Assembly (NCBI RefSeq): GCF_019966595.1
Contig: NZ_JAINFJ010000010.1
Span: forward strand, 1 to 64,000
Origin: Oricola indica
GTDB taxonomy: Bacteria > Pseudomonadota > Alphaproteobacteria > Rhizobiales > Rhizobiaceae
Direction of reading: 5' to 3'
Length of the DNA: 64,000 bases
The notes under the pieces were generated by a model. That model was not told the origin of the DNA. It made no database searches and was given only the letters and a program-made list of their open reading frames with translations. Made by a program: the position numbers and the translations under genes. Below, piece by piece: positions 16,524 to 25,632 of this stretch (its first letter is position 1; each line of letters opens with the position of its first letter).

Positions 16524-18604
16524 GAGACGGTCCCGAGGATTCTGATCTCCATGCCCTTGCCGATTTCGAGGTGCGACAGGACCGGGGTGTCGGGGTGCAT
16601 GCGCTCGACGATCATGCGCACATAAGGGCGCGCCTCGGGCGAGGTGACGATGGCGAAGCGCCGGTTCTGCTTCTTGTAGCCCTCGATCACCTTGTTGATG
16701 TCGTTGCCGAACTCCTCCAGCAGGCGGGGATCGATGTCGAACTGGTGAATGTCGCCCTTGGCGTCGCGCTTGAGGCTTTCGCGGAACACCATGTCCCAGC
16801 GGTTGCCGAGCCTCAAAACATGAAGCACGCCATGCTCGGTGATGTCGCCACACAATTGTTGCGCGATGCGCCCGCGCACATGCTCGACGATCGTTTCCGT
16901 GCGACGCGTCGACGGCGCGATCTCGGCAACGGCCTCGATGATCAGAGGCAGATTGCGGATCGACACGCGCTCGGCGAGCAGCAGCTTGAGAACCGCCTGT
17001 AGTCCCGGATAGGAGGAATGGGTCGTGCAGATTTCCTCGGTAAGCTTGCGATATTCCGGGTCGAGCCGCTCCACGACAGCCTTCATGGTCTTGTAGGAGA
17101 AGAGCTGCGGCAGGTTGTTGCGGATGACCTCGCTGAGATGGGTCAGCACCACCGCGACATTGTCGGCGGTCGCGATGCGCGCAGTCTTCAGATCGTCGGC
17201 GAAGGTCTCGGGCACCGACAGCGCATCGATTCCGTAGGCCGGTTCCCTGACCTTTTCGAAGGGGATGCCCTTGAGCTGGGCGGGTTCCGCGAACACCATC
17301 AGTTCACCGATCCTGAGATCGTATTCGGCGACGACGGTGCCGTGAACCTTGATCTGATAGACCTTCGGCGAGATCCCGTAATCGTCGGTGATCTGGATAT
17401 CGGGAACGATGAAGCCGTAATCGGTGGCGAAGCGCTTGCGCATCTTCTTCATCCGGAACGCCATTTCCTGCCGGCTCGGAACGAGCTTGGCCGCCAGTTG
17501 CTTTCCGAGAACGAGTTCGAGTTCGGTGGCGCGAAGCGATTCCTTGATCGAATCGCGCTCCTCTTCCTCGCGCTGGGTGCGGGCGTCGTCGACTTTCTGC
17601 TGTTCCTCGGCCGCGCGGCGCTGGGCGGCCAGCGGGCGCATGTAACCGATCCCGGCGAGAATACCCGCGAGCGCCATGAAAGGAATGAAGGGCAGCCCCG
17701 GCATCAGGCTCAGGGCCGCGAGCATGGCCGCCGCCACGAAGAGCGCGCGGGGATATTTGCCGAGCTGGTCCAGCACCGCCTTGTCGGCGGAGCCGATCGT
17801 GCCGCCTTTGGAGACCAGAAGACCCGCGGCAAGCGAAACGATCAGCGCAGGTATCTGCGACACGAGACCGTCGCCGACCGAAAGCTTGGTGAAGACGTCC
17901 ACCGCCTCCGAGATCGACATGCCGTGGCGGGTGTAACCGATCACGATGCCGCCAACGATGTTGATGACAGTGATGATCAGTCCGGCGATCGCGTCGCCAC
18001 GCACGAATTTCGATGCGCCGTCCATCGAGCCGTAGAAGGAACTCTCCTCCTCCAGTTCCTTGCGCCGGGCGCGGGCCTCCTCGTCATTGATCATGCCGGC
18101 CGACAAATCGGCGTCGATCGACATCTGCTTGCCGGGAATGGCATCGAGCGTGAAGCGCGCGCCGACTTCCGCGATACGCGTGGAGCCCTTGGTGATGACC
18201 AGGAAGTTGACGACCACCAGGATGAAGAAAACCACCAGCCCGATGACGAAGTCGCCGCTCATCACGAAGCTGGAGAAGCCCCCGATCACATGCCCCGCAG
18301 CCTCGGTGCCGTGCTGGCCTTCCGAGAGGATGGTGCGCGTGGTCGCGATGTTGAGCGACAGGCGTAGCATGGTGGCGATCAGCAGGATCGTCGGGAAGGA
18401 CGAGAAATCGAGCGGTTTCGAGATCCACAGCGCCACCATCAGGATCAGCACCGAGAAGGCGAGCGACAGCGCGAGGCCGAAATCGATCAGGAAGACGGGT
18501 ACGGGAAGGAACAGGATCGCCAGCATCACGACGATGCCGATGGCGAAAGCAACATCGCGCCCGTTGGCTATCTCGGGCTTGCTGGCGACATCAATGCTGG
18601 CCAA
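16520..18604 (-). CDS. flhA: Flagellar export gate protein FlhA
   Basis: Core of the flagellar type III secretion gate, 694 residues. The N-terminal half has about eight membrane segments, with the FHIPEP-type cytoplasmic loop ([37 protein letters not shown] region, residues about 120-170). The C-terminal cytoplasmic half binds chaperones and substrates. The start at 18604 is TTG; no ATG or GTG lies between it and the first membrane segment, so TTG appears real. Its stop overlaps the fliR GTG. It lies 93 bases after fliQ. Confidence 0.95.
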   Translation of the reverse strand: MASIDVASKPEIANGRDVAFAIGIVVMLAILFLPVPVFLIDFGLALSLAFSVLILMVALWISKPLDFSSFPTILLIATMLRLSLNIATTRTILSEGQHGTEAAGHVIGGFSSFVMSGDFVIGLVVFFILVVVNFLVITKGSTRIAEVGARFTLDAIPGKQMSIDADLSAGMINDEEARARRKELEEESSFYGSMDGASKFVRGDAIAGLIITVINIVGGIVIGYTRHGMSISEAVDVFTKLSVGDGLVSQIPALIVSLAAGLLVSKGGTIGSADKAVLDQLGKYPRALFVAAAMLAALSLMPGLPFIPFMALAGILAGIGYMRPLAAQRRAAEEQQKVDDARTQREEEERDSIKESLRATELELVLGKQLAAKLVPSRQEMAFRMKKMRKRFATDYGFIVPDIQITDDYGISPKVYQIKVHGTVVAEYDLRIGELMVFAEPAQLKGIPFEKVREPAYGIDALSVPETFADDLKTARIATADNVAVVLTHLSEVIRNNLPQLFSYKTMKAVVERLDPEYRKLTEEICTTHSSYPGLQAVLKLLLAERVSIRNLPLIIEAVAEIAPSTRRTETIVEHVRGRIAQQLCGDITEHGVLHVLRLGNRWDMVFRESLKRDAKGDIHQFDIDPRLLEEFGNDINKVIEGYKKQNRRFAIVTSPEARPYVRMIVERMHPDTPVLSHLEIGKGMEIRILGTVS

Positions 18605-18697
18605 GGAAACTGTCTCTGCCGGGGCTGGAGTGGCGGTTCATCCATCCGCGATATCACGCCAGCCTTGCGCCAGGCTTTGGTCGCGTGGCGAGACGGG

Positions 18698-18964
18698 TCA
18701 GAAACCCGTGGCGATGCGGCTGAAGACAACGTCTGTAAGCCGCCCGATCTGCGAGCCGATGAAGGGCGCCGACACAGAGACGGTCAGGAAGATCGCGATG
18801 ATCTTGGGCACGAATGTGAGGGTGATTTCCTGGACCTGCGTCAACGCCTGGACCAGCGCGATGCCGACGCCGACGATCATCGCGATGAGGACGGCCGGCG
18901 CCGATGTGACGAGGACCGTCCAGATCGCGAATTGCACGATGTCGAGGGCGTCGGCCTCACTCAT
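18698..18964 (-). CDS. fliQ: Flagellar export gate protein FliQ
   Basis: An 88-residue protein with two membrane hairpin segments (FAIWTVLVTSAPAVLIAMIVGVGIAL and IIAIFLTVSVSAPFIG) and the family signature ALTQVQEITLTFVPKI. It forms part of the export gate with FliP and FliR. The start codon overlaps the flgD stop by one base. Size and hydrophobic pattern are exactly as in the family. Confidence 0.95.
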   Translation of the reverse strand: MSEADALDIVQFAIWTVLVTSAPAVLIAMIVGVGIALVQALTQVQEITLTFVPKIIAIFLTVSVSAPFIGSQIGRLTDVVFSRIATGF

Positions 18965-19356
18965 CAGCTGATCGTGACGCCGCCGCCGATGACCACCTGC
19001 TCGCCATTTTCGAGCACGGCGGCGATGCCGTCGTCGAAGACGCGCACTTCCTTGATTTCGCCCGTAACTTCGCCGTCGGGCGTCGTCAGCGTGCGCCCGA
19101 TGATCGAGCCGGCCTGCTGGAGGTAGCTCATCTGGATCAGGTCATCGAGTTTGTTGTTGGTCTGGATTCCCTGCTCGACATTCGAGAATGTCGCGAGCTG
19201 GGCGACATATTCCGTGGAATCCATCGGCTCCGTCGGATCCTGGTGCTTCAGTTCCGCGACCAGGAGCTTGAGGAACGACTCGTAATCGACCTGGGATTTG
19301 GCGGTCGATACGGCGGCCGTCGATGTCGCGCTGGTGGCGCTGGTTACCTCGGTCAT
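18964..19356 (-). CDS. flgD: Flagellar hook assembly (capping) protein FlgD, short form
   Basis: Scaffold that caps the growing hook. The 130-residue protein has the N-terminal FlgD signature (YESFLKLLVAELKHQDPTEPMDSTEYVAQLATFSNVEQG) and ends after one small beta region (DGEVTGEIKEVRVF, EQVVIGGG). It is about 90 residues shorter than the enterobacterial form, lacking most of the tudor and FnIII-like C-terminal domains, as is common in rhizobia. It is followed by fliQ with a one-base overlap and preceded by flbT with 5 bases between. Confidence 0.93.
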   Translation of the reverse strand: MTEVTSATSATSTAAVSTAKSQVDYESFLKLLVAELKHQDPTEPMDSTEYVAQLATFSNVEQGIQTNNKLDDLIQMSYLQQAGSIIGRTLTTPDGEVTGEIKEVRVFDDGIAAVLENGEQVVIGGGVTIS

Positions 19357-19361
19357 GCTGG

Positions 19362-19814
19362 TTACCCCGCTATCGCTTCTTTCACCGGCGCGGTTTCCTT
19401 CAGGACCCTGACTGCGGCCGGATTGTTTTGCAGGATCTCTTCTTCAACGGCATAGAGGCCGCGAATGGTTTTCAGCGCCTCGTAGTATTTTTCCTCCGTT
19501 ACCAGCCGATCCACGTGTTTGAGCTCGGTGAGGATCTTCTGGTTGCTGAAGGCCGCGATGAGGGCGGGCAGGCTTTCGCGGAACAGCGGCATCGCCGCTT
19601 CCTTGTCGTTGGGCGACATCACCATCACCTGGACGATGAAATAGAGCTGGCGCAGCGGCGTGGTCGCGTCCTCGGCCTGCAGGACATGGTTTTCCAACAG
19701 GAACTGGACGTCGTTCAGCAACTCCAGCGAGACCTTGCGGTCCACGCGGATCACCGCACCATTGATGAAGATGCGCTCATTCGCCTTCAGAAATATCTTG
19801 AAAGAACTCTTCAT
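19362..19814 (-). CDS. flbT: Flagellin synthesis post-transcriptional regulator FlbT
   Basis: A 150-residue cytoplasmic regulator. In Caulobacter FlbT binds the 5' untranslated region of flagellin mRNA and lowers its stability; in Brucella it promotes flagellin synthesis. Family features seen are LKANERIFINGAVIRVDRK near the N terminus, FLLENHVLQAEDATTPLRQLYFIVQ and LLxxN-type helices after it. It overlaps flaF by 4 bases (19811-19814). Its likely target here is the conserved leader found before both flagellin genes. Confidence 0.95.
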   Translation of the reverse strand: MKSSFKIFLKANERIFINGAVIRVDRKVSLELLNDVQFLLENHVLQAEDATTPLRQLYFIVQVMVMSPNDKEAAMPLFRESLPALIAAFSNQKILTELKHVDRLVTEEKYYEALKTIRGLYAVEEEILQNNPAAVRVLKETAPVKEAIAG

Positions 19815-20158
19815 GACATTCCGCCCCTGATGATTTTCGTGATGTCCACGATCCCCTTGATGTTGTCGGACTCGTCCTTGCGGATCTTGTCTGATTCCCG
19901 AAGGATCCAGATGCCGATGGAGATCAGGTTTGCCCGCAATTCCTTGGGGAGCGCATTGTCCGGACTTGCAAGATCCTCGAGCAATGCCGACCAGAGCCGG
20001 ATCGTGAAATGGATGGCGTCCACGCGTGCGAAGGATTTCGGTCCCTCCCGGTCGGCCTTTTCGAGAAGCTCGATCGACTGATCCAGAAGTTGCCGTTCGC
20101 GCTCGCGGGCGTCGGCGGGAGAATCTTCTTCGATCTCGGCGTATCGCAACATTATCAT
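19811..20158 (-). CDS. flaF: Flagellar biosynthesis regulator FlaF
   Basis: A 115-residue helical protein of the FlaF family, which acts together with FlbT on flagellin synthesis and secretion. Characteristic stretches are DARERERQLLDQSIELL, IHFTIRLWSALLEDLASPDNALPKELRANLISIGIWILRE. It lies between flgL and flbT, the standard alphaproteobacterial arrangement, and overlaps flbT by 4 bases. Normal length. Confidence 0.95.
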   Translation of the reverse strand: MIMLRYAEIEEDSPADARERERQLLDQSIELLEKADREGPKSFARVDAIHFTIRLWSALLEDLASPDNALPKELRANLISIGIWILRESDKIRKDESDNIKGIVDITKIIRGGMS

Positions 20159-20192
20159 TTTGTACCGACCATGGTTGTTTGCTGACGCTACG

Positions 20193-21233
20193 TTAGAGGT
20201 AATTCATGAGAGAGAGCTGCTGGATGCGCGCGGTGACCGAATAGGACACCTCGATCTGCGTCAGAAGCGTGTTGAGCTCGATCGACTTCTCGTAGGGATC
20301 GACCGATTCGAGCTCGCTGGCGAATGTCTCAAGCAGCGATTTCTGCGAGATCAGCGCTTCGTTGGCGCGCTCGACGCGCTCCTGGACAAGACCGACCTGG
20401 CCCTGAAGCTCAGTCAGGCTGCCAGCGGCGGTTCCGGCATTGGAGATCACGTATTCCGATACGCCGGAAATTGCTTCGGCACCCATTGCGCTGTCATAGA
20501 GTTCGGTCGCGACGACGGACGCCAGCATCAGATGCCGAAACGAACTTTCATTGGCGCTGACGGACGTATTCGCGGTGACCTCCGCCGAAATCCGCGACAC
20601 CATGACCTCGTCGGTCGCCGACGACATGTTTGTGTTCCAGCCGGCGCCGAGGAACATCGGCTCGACCTGCGTGGTCATGAAATCGTCGATCTGCGCACGG
20701 GTGATCGAGGCGGCCGCTGCGTCGTTCTTGCCAAAGCCGAAATAGGTCTGGAACGCGGTGTCGAACGCCGCCTTCGCGCCACCGGTTTCGTAGTCGCTCA
20801 TCGGCTTTTCGTCGGCGTTGAGGCCGGAAAACACGAACACGCCGTTGACCTGCGTATTGAGGATCGAGGTCATCTCCGCGATGACGTTCTCCGCCGTCTG
20901 ACGGGCCGCATAATTCTGTCCTGAATGGCCCATCACGATACCGACCGCATTGGTCAATTCGTCGGCGAGGTTGTTCATCCGCGTCATGCTTTCCTGCGTC
21001 GCGGTCAACCTGGTACCGACCTGCTCGTTGGTATCGATCAGGCGCTGGGTGTGGTCGATATCGGCAACGAAGGAGGCGAGTTTGCGGGTCTCGGCGCCAA
21101 GCGCCAGACCGACGTCATTGTGCTTGCCATTGACAACCTCCTGCTGCAGGCCCGGCAGAGAGCCCTGCAGCCTCGCCGTGCTGTTGCGCAGGGCGAGGGA
21201 TACGGCGAGCGAGGAAATGGCGGAGGTCTTCAT
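20193..21233 (-). CDS. flgL: Flagellar hook-filament junction protein FlgL
   Basis: Hook-associated protein 3, 346 residues, exported through the flagellar apparatus. It has flagellin-like N- and C-terminal helical ends (SSLAVSLALRNSTARLQ and ELNTLLTQIEVSYSVTARIQQLSLMNYL) with a variable middle. It starts 2 bases after the flgK stop and is the usual partner of FlgK at the junction. Divergence from enterobacterial FlgL is large, so the call rests on end motifs and gene order. Confidence 0.92.
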   Translation of the reverse strand: MKTSAISSLAVSLALRNSTARLQGSLPGLQQEVVNGKHNDVGLALGAETRKLASFVADIDHTQRLIDTNEQVGTRLTATQESMTRMNNLADELTNAVGIVMGHSGQNYAARQTAENVIAEMTSILNTQVNGVFVFSGLNADEKPMSDYETGGAKAAFDTAFQTYFGFGKNDAAAASITRAQIDDFMTTQVEPMFLGAGWNTNMSSATDEVMVSRISAEVTANTSVSANESSFRHLMLASVVATELYDSAMGAEAISGVSEYVISNAGTAAGSLTELQGQVGLVQERVERANEALISQKSLLETFASELESVDPYEKSIELNTLLTQIEVSYSVTARIQQLSLMNYL

Positions 21234-21235
21234 GG

Positions 21236-22699
21236 CTAGTTCACCGCCGCCATGAGGACATCGAGCATCTCGTCGACCGCGCGAATGATGCGTGCCGAGG
21301 CCTCGTATGACTGCTCGAGATTGATCAGAATCGCCATTTCCTCGTCGATATTGACGCCGGTGGCGGATTGCAGCGCACCGTCCAGCCTCTCATAGAGGGC
21401 GGTCTTGGAATCAGCGGCTTCCGTCGCGGTCTTGCGCAGCGACTCCAGCCATCCGAGCGACGACTCGGCATAGCCGGAGACCGAATAGATGCCGGCGATG
21501 CCCGCGCCGATATCCGTCGGCAAGGGATCGTTCATGCGCTCGGCATAGTCGATCAACCGGTCTGCATAGCCCGCGCCGCCGGTGGTGTTGGCGACATAGG
21601 CCGCGCCGTTCGCGCCGCCGTCACGCAGAAGTTCGGGATCGCCGCCAATGGAGGGGTCGAAGGCCGCGTTGACAGAGAGCGTCACGGCGATACCACTGCT
21701 CACCGTTCCCGTCGCAGGGATGGCTGGACCGCCCGCATAGGTGAAGAGGCCGGCCATAGCCGGCGCGGTGCCGCCACTTGTATCGGTTTCGGCGAAGTTC
21801 GTGACCAGACCGCGCGCGACCTCGTCGAGCTGGCTTTGCAATTGCACCGCAATGTCGTCGCGCATCTGCACCATGGCGGCGAGCGAGCCAACGGAATCGG
21901 TGTTGGCACCGTCGCCGCCGATGATCGGCACGCCGTCGATGCGGATCGCGTTGCCGGTCATGCCCGGCGAATAGGAATTCAGCGGTTCGAAGGTGACCGA
22001 GCGAGGCACGGTCTCGAACAGGGTTACCCCCTGCCCGGTGTAAAGCGCGAAGTCATTGCCGTCCCGCTGCACGACGGAGACCGGGACAAATTCGGAGATC
22101 CGCTTGAGTATCGTGTCGCGCTCGTCGAGGGCGTCATTGATGTCGGCGCCGACTCGCGTCCCCTGGATGACCTCGTCATTGACCTGCTTGAAGGACACCA
22201 GGAGATCGTTCAGCGCGGACACGGAGTTCGAGATGTCCTGATCGATGTCGCCGCGATATTCTTGGATGGCGAGCGACGCGCTGTTCAGCCCGTCTGCGAC
22301 CTCCTTGGCCGAATAGACCGCCGAGGATGCGAGCAGAGTATTGGACGGATCCGACGAATAGAGCTGGAGCGCGTCCTCGAATGCGGCGAGGAGCGTTGAA
22401 GGCGCTGTCGAATTATCGGTCCCGTTGACCAGCCGTTGCAGGCGATCCGCGCCCGAACTGATGAAGGATTGCGCGGTGCTGTTGGACAAGGCGCGCAGGC
22501 TGTCGCGAAGCAGGTCCTGGTCGCTGTTGCGGCGGACATCGACGACCCGCGCGCCGTTCAGGCTGCTGACCACAACGGCGTCGCGTCGCACATAGTTCTC
22601 GTTGGACGCCTCGGTGATGTTGCGAGTCGTCACGATCGTCTGACGCGCGGTATTCATCAAGGAATTCTGCGCTGTCCTGATCGCCGCGGTGAGAGACAT
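21236..22699 (-). CDS. flgK: Flagellar hook-associated protein FlgK
   Basis: Hook-associated protein 1, 487 residues, the hook-proximal junction protein. The N terminus (MSLTAAIRTAQNSLMNTARQTIVTTRNITEASNENYVRR) has the rod-hook-HAP pattern, and the C terminus (INLEQSYEASARIIRAVDEMLDVLMAAVN) matches the flagellar basal-body/hook C-terminal domain. It is 2 bases before flgL and 83 bases after flgE. Chaperoning by the FlgN-like protein in the same operon is likely. Confidence 0.95.
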   Translation of the reverse strand: MSLTAAIRTAQNSLMNTARQTIVTTRNITEASNENYVRRDAVVVSSLNGARVVDVRRNSDQDLLRDSLRALSNSTAQSFISSGADRLQRLVNGTDNSTAPSTLLAAFEDALQLYSSDPSNTLLASSAVYSAKEVADGLNSASLAIQEYRGDIDQDISNSVSALNDLLVSFKQVNDEVIQGTRVGADINDALDERDTILKRISEFVPVSVVQRDGNDFALYTGQGVTLFETVPRSVTFEPLNSYSPGMTGNAIRIDGVPIIGGDGANTDSVGSLAAMVQMRDDIAVQLQSQLDEVARGLVTNFAETDTSGGTAPAMAGLFTYAGGPAIPATGTVSSGIAVTLSVNAAFDPSIGGDPELLRDGGANGAAYVANTTGGAGYADRLIDYAERMNDPLPTDIGAGIAGIYSVSGYAESSLGWLESLRKTATEAADSKTALYERLDGALQSATGVNIDEEMAILINLEQSYEASARIIRAVDEMLDVLMAAVN

Positions 22700-22782
22700 G
22701 GTCAGGCCACCCGAACGGTCCGGTCAATGCGCCGGCGCGCGGATCGACCAAATATGGGTAAGCGAAAGGCGACCATCATCCA

Positions 22783-24039
22783 TCAGCGCTTGAGGTTCAA
22801 CAGGACGTCCATCAGGTCGGAACCTGTCTGGAACACCTTGGAGTTTGCCGTGTAGTTGCGCTGAGACTGGATCATCTCCGTGAGTTCCTCGGCGATATCC
22901 ACATTGGACGACTCGACGGCACCGGACACGATCGAGCCGTACTCGCCCTGCGCCGCGAAACCGAGCCGGATTTCTCCCGAGTCCTCGCTGGCCTGGAACA
23001 CATTGCCCGAAAGCGAATCGAGCTGGTCGGGGCTGTTCACGCTCGCCACGGGTATGCGGAAAAGAGGCTGCGAGGAGCCGTCGGTATATTGCGCGTAGAC
23101 GATTCCGTCGTCGCTGAAATTGACACGCTCGATCGTCGCGGGCGCGTTGCCGTTGATCGTAATATCCACGTCCACGAAGCCGGTCGAAAGCTGGGTCAGT
23201 TCCGAGAGATCGATTTCGAGCGCCGCGCCGTCCGGGACGTTGACCGTGATCGATGTCGGGCTGCCGGTGGCAAGATCGCCCGTCACCGGATCGAAGCTGA
23301 TCGTTTCCGTTTGCAAGGCCGCGGAGGCATAGGGGAACGAAGTATCCGCCGCCGCATCGGCCTGGTCGTAGATCGCGACTTCCCAGGTGTTGTTCGCCGT
23401 CTTGGTGTAATAGACGTCGAGGATGACCTGTCCGCCGAGATTGTCGTAGGCGACCATCGAGGCCTTGTGCGAAAATTCGGCGCCGCTCGCGTTCGATGAC
23501 GGCAGGCTGCCAGTCACGATTTCCGACGAGGACGGCAGGTTCGCTTCAAAGAGCGCCTCCGTCGAAGGGGATGCCTCAAGATCGCCGCTGTTGATCTGCA
23601 CCCGCTCGAGACCGGCGAAACCGTTGACCACGACGGACGGATCGCCATTGGCGTAGCTGTAGCCCGAGAGATAGTAACCCGCGGCGTTGACGAGTTCGCC
23701 TTGCGCATTGGGCACGAAGGAGCCGGCACGCGTCAGGAAGGAGTTTCCATCGTTGTCCTGGACAACGAAGAACCCGTTGCCGTCGATCGCCAGATCGGAG
23801 GAGGAATTCGACGGCTGGAGGACGCCGTCCTGGGTCACGGCCTGGCGGACCGTGGTGACGACGCCGCCCGAATTGTATGTCCCGGTCGAGCCGTTCACCA
23901 CCAGCGTCGAGAAATCGACGCCGAACCGCTTGTAGCCGTTCGTGTTTGCGTTCGCGATATTATCGGCGATCGTCGATAGCTTGCTGGCCTGGCCTTGCAT
24001 TCCGGACACGCCGGTCCGCATCATTCCGTAGAGGCTCAT
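22783..24039 (-). CDS. flgE: Flagellar hook protein FlgE
   Basis: Structural subunit of the hook, 418 residues. N-terminal MRTGVSGMQGQASKLSTIADNIANANTNGYKR and C-terminal SQRNYTANSKVFQTGSDLMDVLLNLKR are the conserved rod/hook helical ends; between them lie the FlgE beta domains. It lies 21 bases downstream of the ftcR stop codon, suggesting that the regulator and the hook gene share a transcript. In Brucella, FtcR activates flgE directly. Confidence 0.96.
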   Translation of the reverse strand: MSLYGMMRTGVSGMQGQASKLSTIADNIANANTNGYKRFGVDFSTLVVNGSTGTYNSGGVVTTVRQAVTQDGVLQPSNSSSDLAIDGNGFFVVQDNDGNSFLTRAGSFVPNAQGELVNAAGYYLSGYSYANGDPSVVVNGFAGLERVQINSGDLEASPSTEALFEANLPSSSEIVTGSLPSSNASGAEFSHKASMVAYDNLGGQVILDVYYTKTANNTWEVAIYDQADAAADTSFPYASAALQTETISFDPVTGDLATGSPTSITVNVPDGAALEIDLSELTQLSTGFVDVDITINGNAPATIERVNFSDDGIVYAQYTDGSSQPLFRIPVASVNSPDQLDSLSGNVFQASEDSGEIRLGFAAQGEYGSIVSGAVESSNVDIAEELTEMIQSQRNYTANSKVFQTGSDLMDVLLNLKR

Positions 24040-24060
24040 GAGGACATCCCTCCGTTTGCA

Positions 24061-24828
24061 TTATCGAGCGATCGTAGCCTCCAAATCTTGTCCGAACCTG
24101 CCCGCGGCTGCCGAGACCTGCTGGCGCGCCTCTTCGGCAGCCTGCTGCTGCTCGATCGACGGCGCCTCAAGTCGGTATCCGAGGAAGCGCTTGGAATCGA
24201 TGATCTCGTAGCCGAGCGTCTTGCGCAGCTTCTTGCGCAGTTTCGAGATGTGGCTCTCGATCACGCACTCCTCGACGTCCTGCTCGAACAGGCCGTAGAC
24301 GGCGTTGTAGATCTGGCTGCGGGTCGCGCGGCGGTCGCCGTTGGATGCCAAATATTCGAGAATGCGGCGTTCCCGGCGCGGCAGCGGAAAGCTCTCGCCA
24401 TCGATCTCGGGATCGCGGCCGTCCGTATGGACCCGGAGGCGGCCGAATTCATAGGCGGAACTGCTGGTGTCCTTGCGCCGACGTATCGCCGTGACCCTGG
24501 CCAGTATTTCACGGACGTGAACCGGTTTGCGCACGACATCGTCCGCACCGATTTCGAACTGATGCAGAATATCGGGCAGCGAATTCTGTTCCAGCAGCGA
24601 AATAATCGGCGCCTTGGTGGCAGACCTGATCTGGCTGACAGCACAAAAATCCCCGTCTGTACTTCCAACCAGGAAAGCTTCAATGCTGTTTAATTCACTT
24701 GAGCAAATCGATTCCAGCCAAGCCGGAAGTTCTTTTCCCAATACTCCAAATACAGGGTAACCGATACGTTGAAACATTCCGCCGAAACCTTCTAGCACAA
24801 GGTTTCGGTCGTCGATGACGACTATCAT
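24061..24828 (-). CDS. ftcR: Flagellar transcriptional regulator FtcR/Rem (OmpR type)
   Basis: Two-component-type activator, 255 residues: a receiver-like domain (1-115) and a winged-helix DNA-binding domain (about 125-220: PLPRRERRILEYL, ECVIESHISKLRKKL, ETIIDSKRFLGYRL-like end). It sits between the lytic transglycosylase gene and flgE, the place of S. meliloti rem and Brucella ftcR, class-level activators of flagellar genes. The receiver keeps D6-D7 and K101 but has no aspartate at the expected phosphorylation position (FLVGSTDGD, 52-60). A sigma70-like promoter lies about 90 bases upstream. Confidence 0.9.
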   Translation of the reverse strand: MIVVIDDRNLVLEGFGGMFQRIGYPVFGVLGKELPAWLESICSSELNSIEAFLVGSTDGDFCAVSQIRSATKAPIISLLEQNSLPDILHQFEIGADDVVRKPVHVREILARVTAIRRRKDTSSSAYEFGRLRVHTDGRDPEIDGESFPLPRRERRILEYLASNGDRRATRSQIYNAVYGLFEQDVEECVIESHISKLRKKLRKTLGYEIIDSKRFLGYRLEAPSIEQQQAAEEARQQVSAAAGRFGQDLEATIAR

Positions 24829-24897
24829 TTATCATCCCCCGCCCGAATCAGTTCATTGTTCGGCCATTCCGGCATAACGGAGCCAAGAATCTATCCA

Positions 24898-24945
24898 CAA
24901 TCGCGATTTTTCGCGTATTGTGTAGTTCGATTTTTTCTGAGTCAA
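24898..24945 (-). promoter_or_regulatory. Putative ftcR promoter with overlapping inverted repeat
   Basis: On the minus strand, TTGACT (24940-24945) and CACAAT (24917-24922) are separated by 17 bases, a good sigma70-type arrangement in the AT-rich gap before ftcR. A near-palindrome, CAAT-CGCGA-TTTT-TCGCG-T-ATTG read on the plus strand (24898-24920), covers the -10 and start region and could be an operator. No experimental support. Confidence 0.4.
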
Positions 24946-24972
24946 AACGAATCGGTTGATATGGCGGTCTGA

Positions 24973-25632
24973 CTACCTGCCGCAGAAACTCTTCGCCGCG
25001 GGCGTCCAGTTTCCAACGCCCGTCGCTACCATGTTGGTGATCACGCGGCAGACATACCGTTTTTGCGCCGCATTGTTATCCGGGCCCGCGTGATAGCGCG
25101 CGACGGCCATCGACCAGGTTTTATGCTTTTGTTTCAAAGATTTGAGGAATGACGCGGCGTACATGACATTGCGCCCCGGATCGAACATCGCCTTGTCCGA
25201 CGGAAAGTTCTCGCGGTGATAATAATGGTTGATCTGCATGCATCCGACATCGATCAGGCGGGCGCCATGGCGGCGTGCATCCTCGAATTCACGCATCGCA
25301 TCGTCAACCGAAACGGGAAATTTCGTCTTGCCTTCAATGTTCATCGCGAAGGGATGCAGGCCGCCCTTGAGGCCCGATTCGGTCAATCCGACGGCATAAA
25401 GAACACCGACCGGAACGTCATATGCCCGCGCGGCCTCTGTGACGTAGCGTTCGCAGATGCCCTGATGCTGCACCGGGGAGGCGGCGCGGGCCTCAGATGA
25501 GAAGCCTGCCATCGTCGCCGGCAGTGCCAGCATCGCCAGAATCGCGGCCCGAACGGCCGTTCGGCAGGTCGCCCTGGGAGCGCTGGCGATTGGATTGACC
25601 GGATTCATTCGACGTATTTCCGCGATTGTCAT
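24973..25632 (-). CDS. Flagellar-cluster lytic transglycosylase (SLT family), exported
   Basis: Predicted periplasmic peptidoglycan-cleaving enzyme, 219 residues. Residues 1-50 form a signal peptide with Arg-rich n-region, hydrophobic core (AAILAMLALPATMAG) and an A-R-A cleavage site. The SLT domain follows, with the catalytic glutamate in GLTESG and DVGCMQIN. Four cysteines (GICERY, GCMQ, YVCRV, SFCGR) may form disulfides. The ATG at 25632 has GGAG at proper spacing but overlaps the fliK end by 140 bases; a start at 25608 is possible. FlgJ here lacks a muramidase domain, so this enzyme probably opens the wall for the rod. Confidence 0.88.
   Translation of the reverse strand: MTIAEIRRMNPVNPIASAPRATCRTAVRAAILAMLALPATMAGFSSEARAASPVQHQGICERYVTEAARAYDVPVGVLYAVGLTESGLKGGLHPFAMNIEGKTKFPVSVDDAMREFEDARRHGARLIDVGCMQINHYYHRENFPSDKAMFDPGRNVMYAASFLKSLKQKHKTWSMAVARYHAGPDNNAAQKRYVCRVITNMVATGVGNWTPAAKSFCGR

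Noticed and set aside
16524-16853. N-terminal extension of fliR by 110 codons
   Set aside because: The extension is Arg/His-rich out-of-frame flhA sequence; the GTG at 16523 overlaps the flhA stop and starts the membrane protein.
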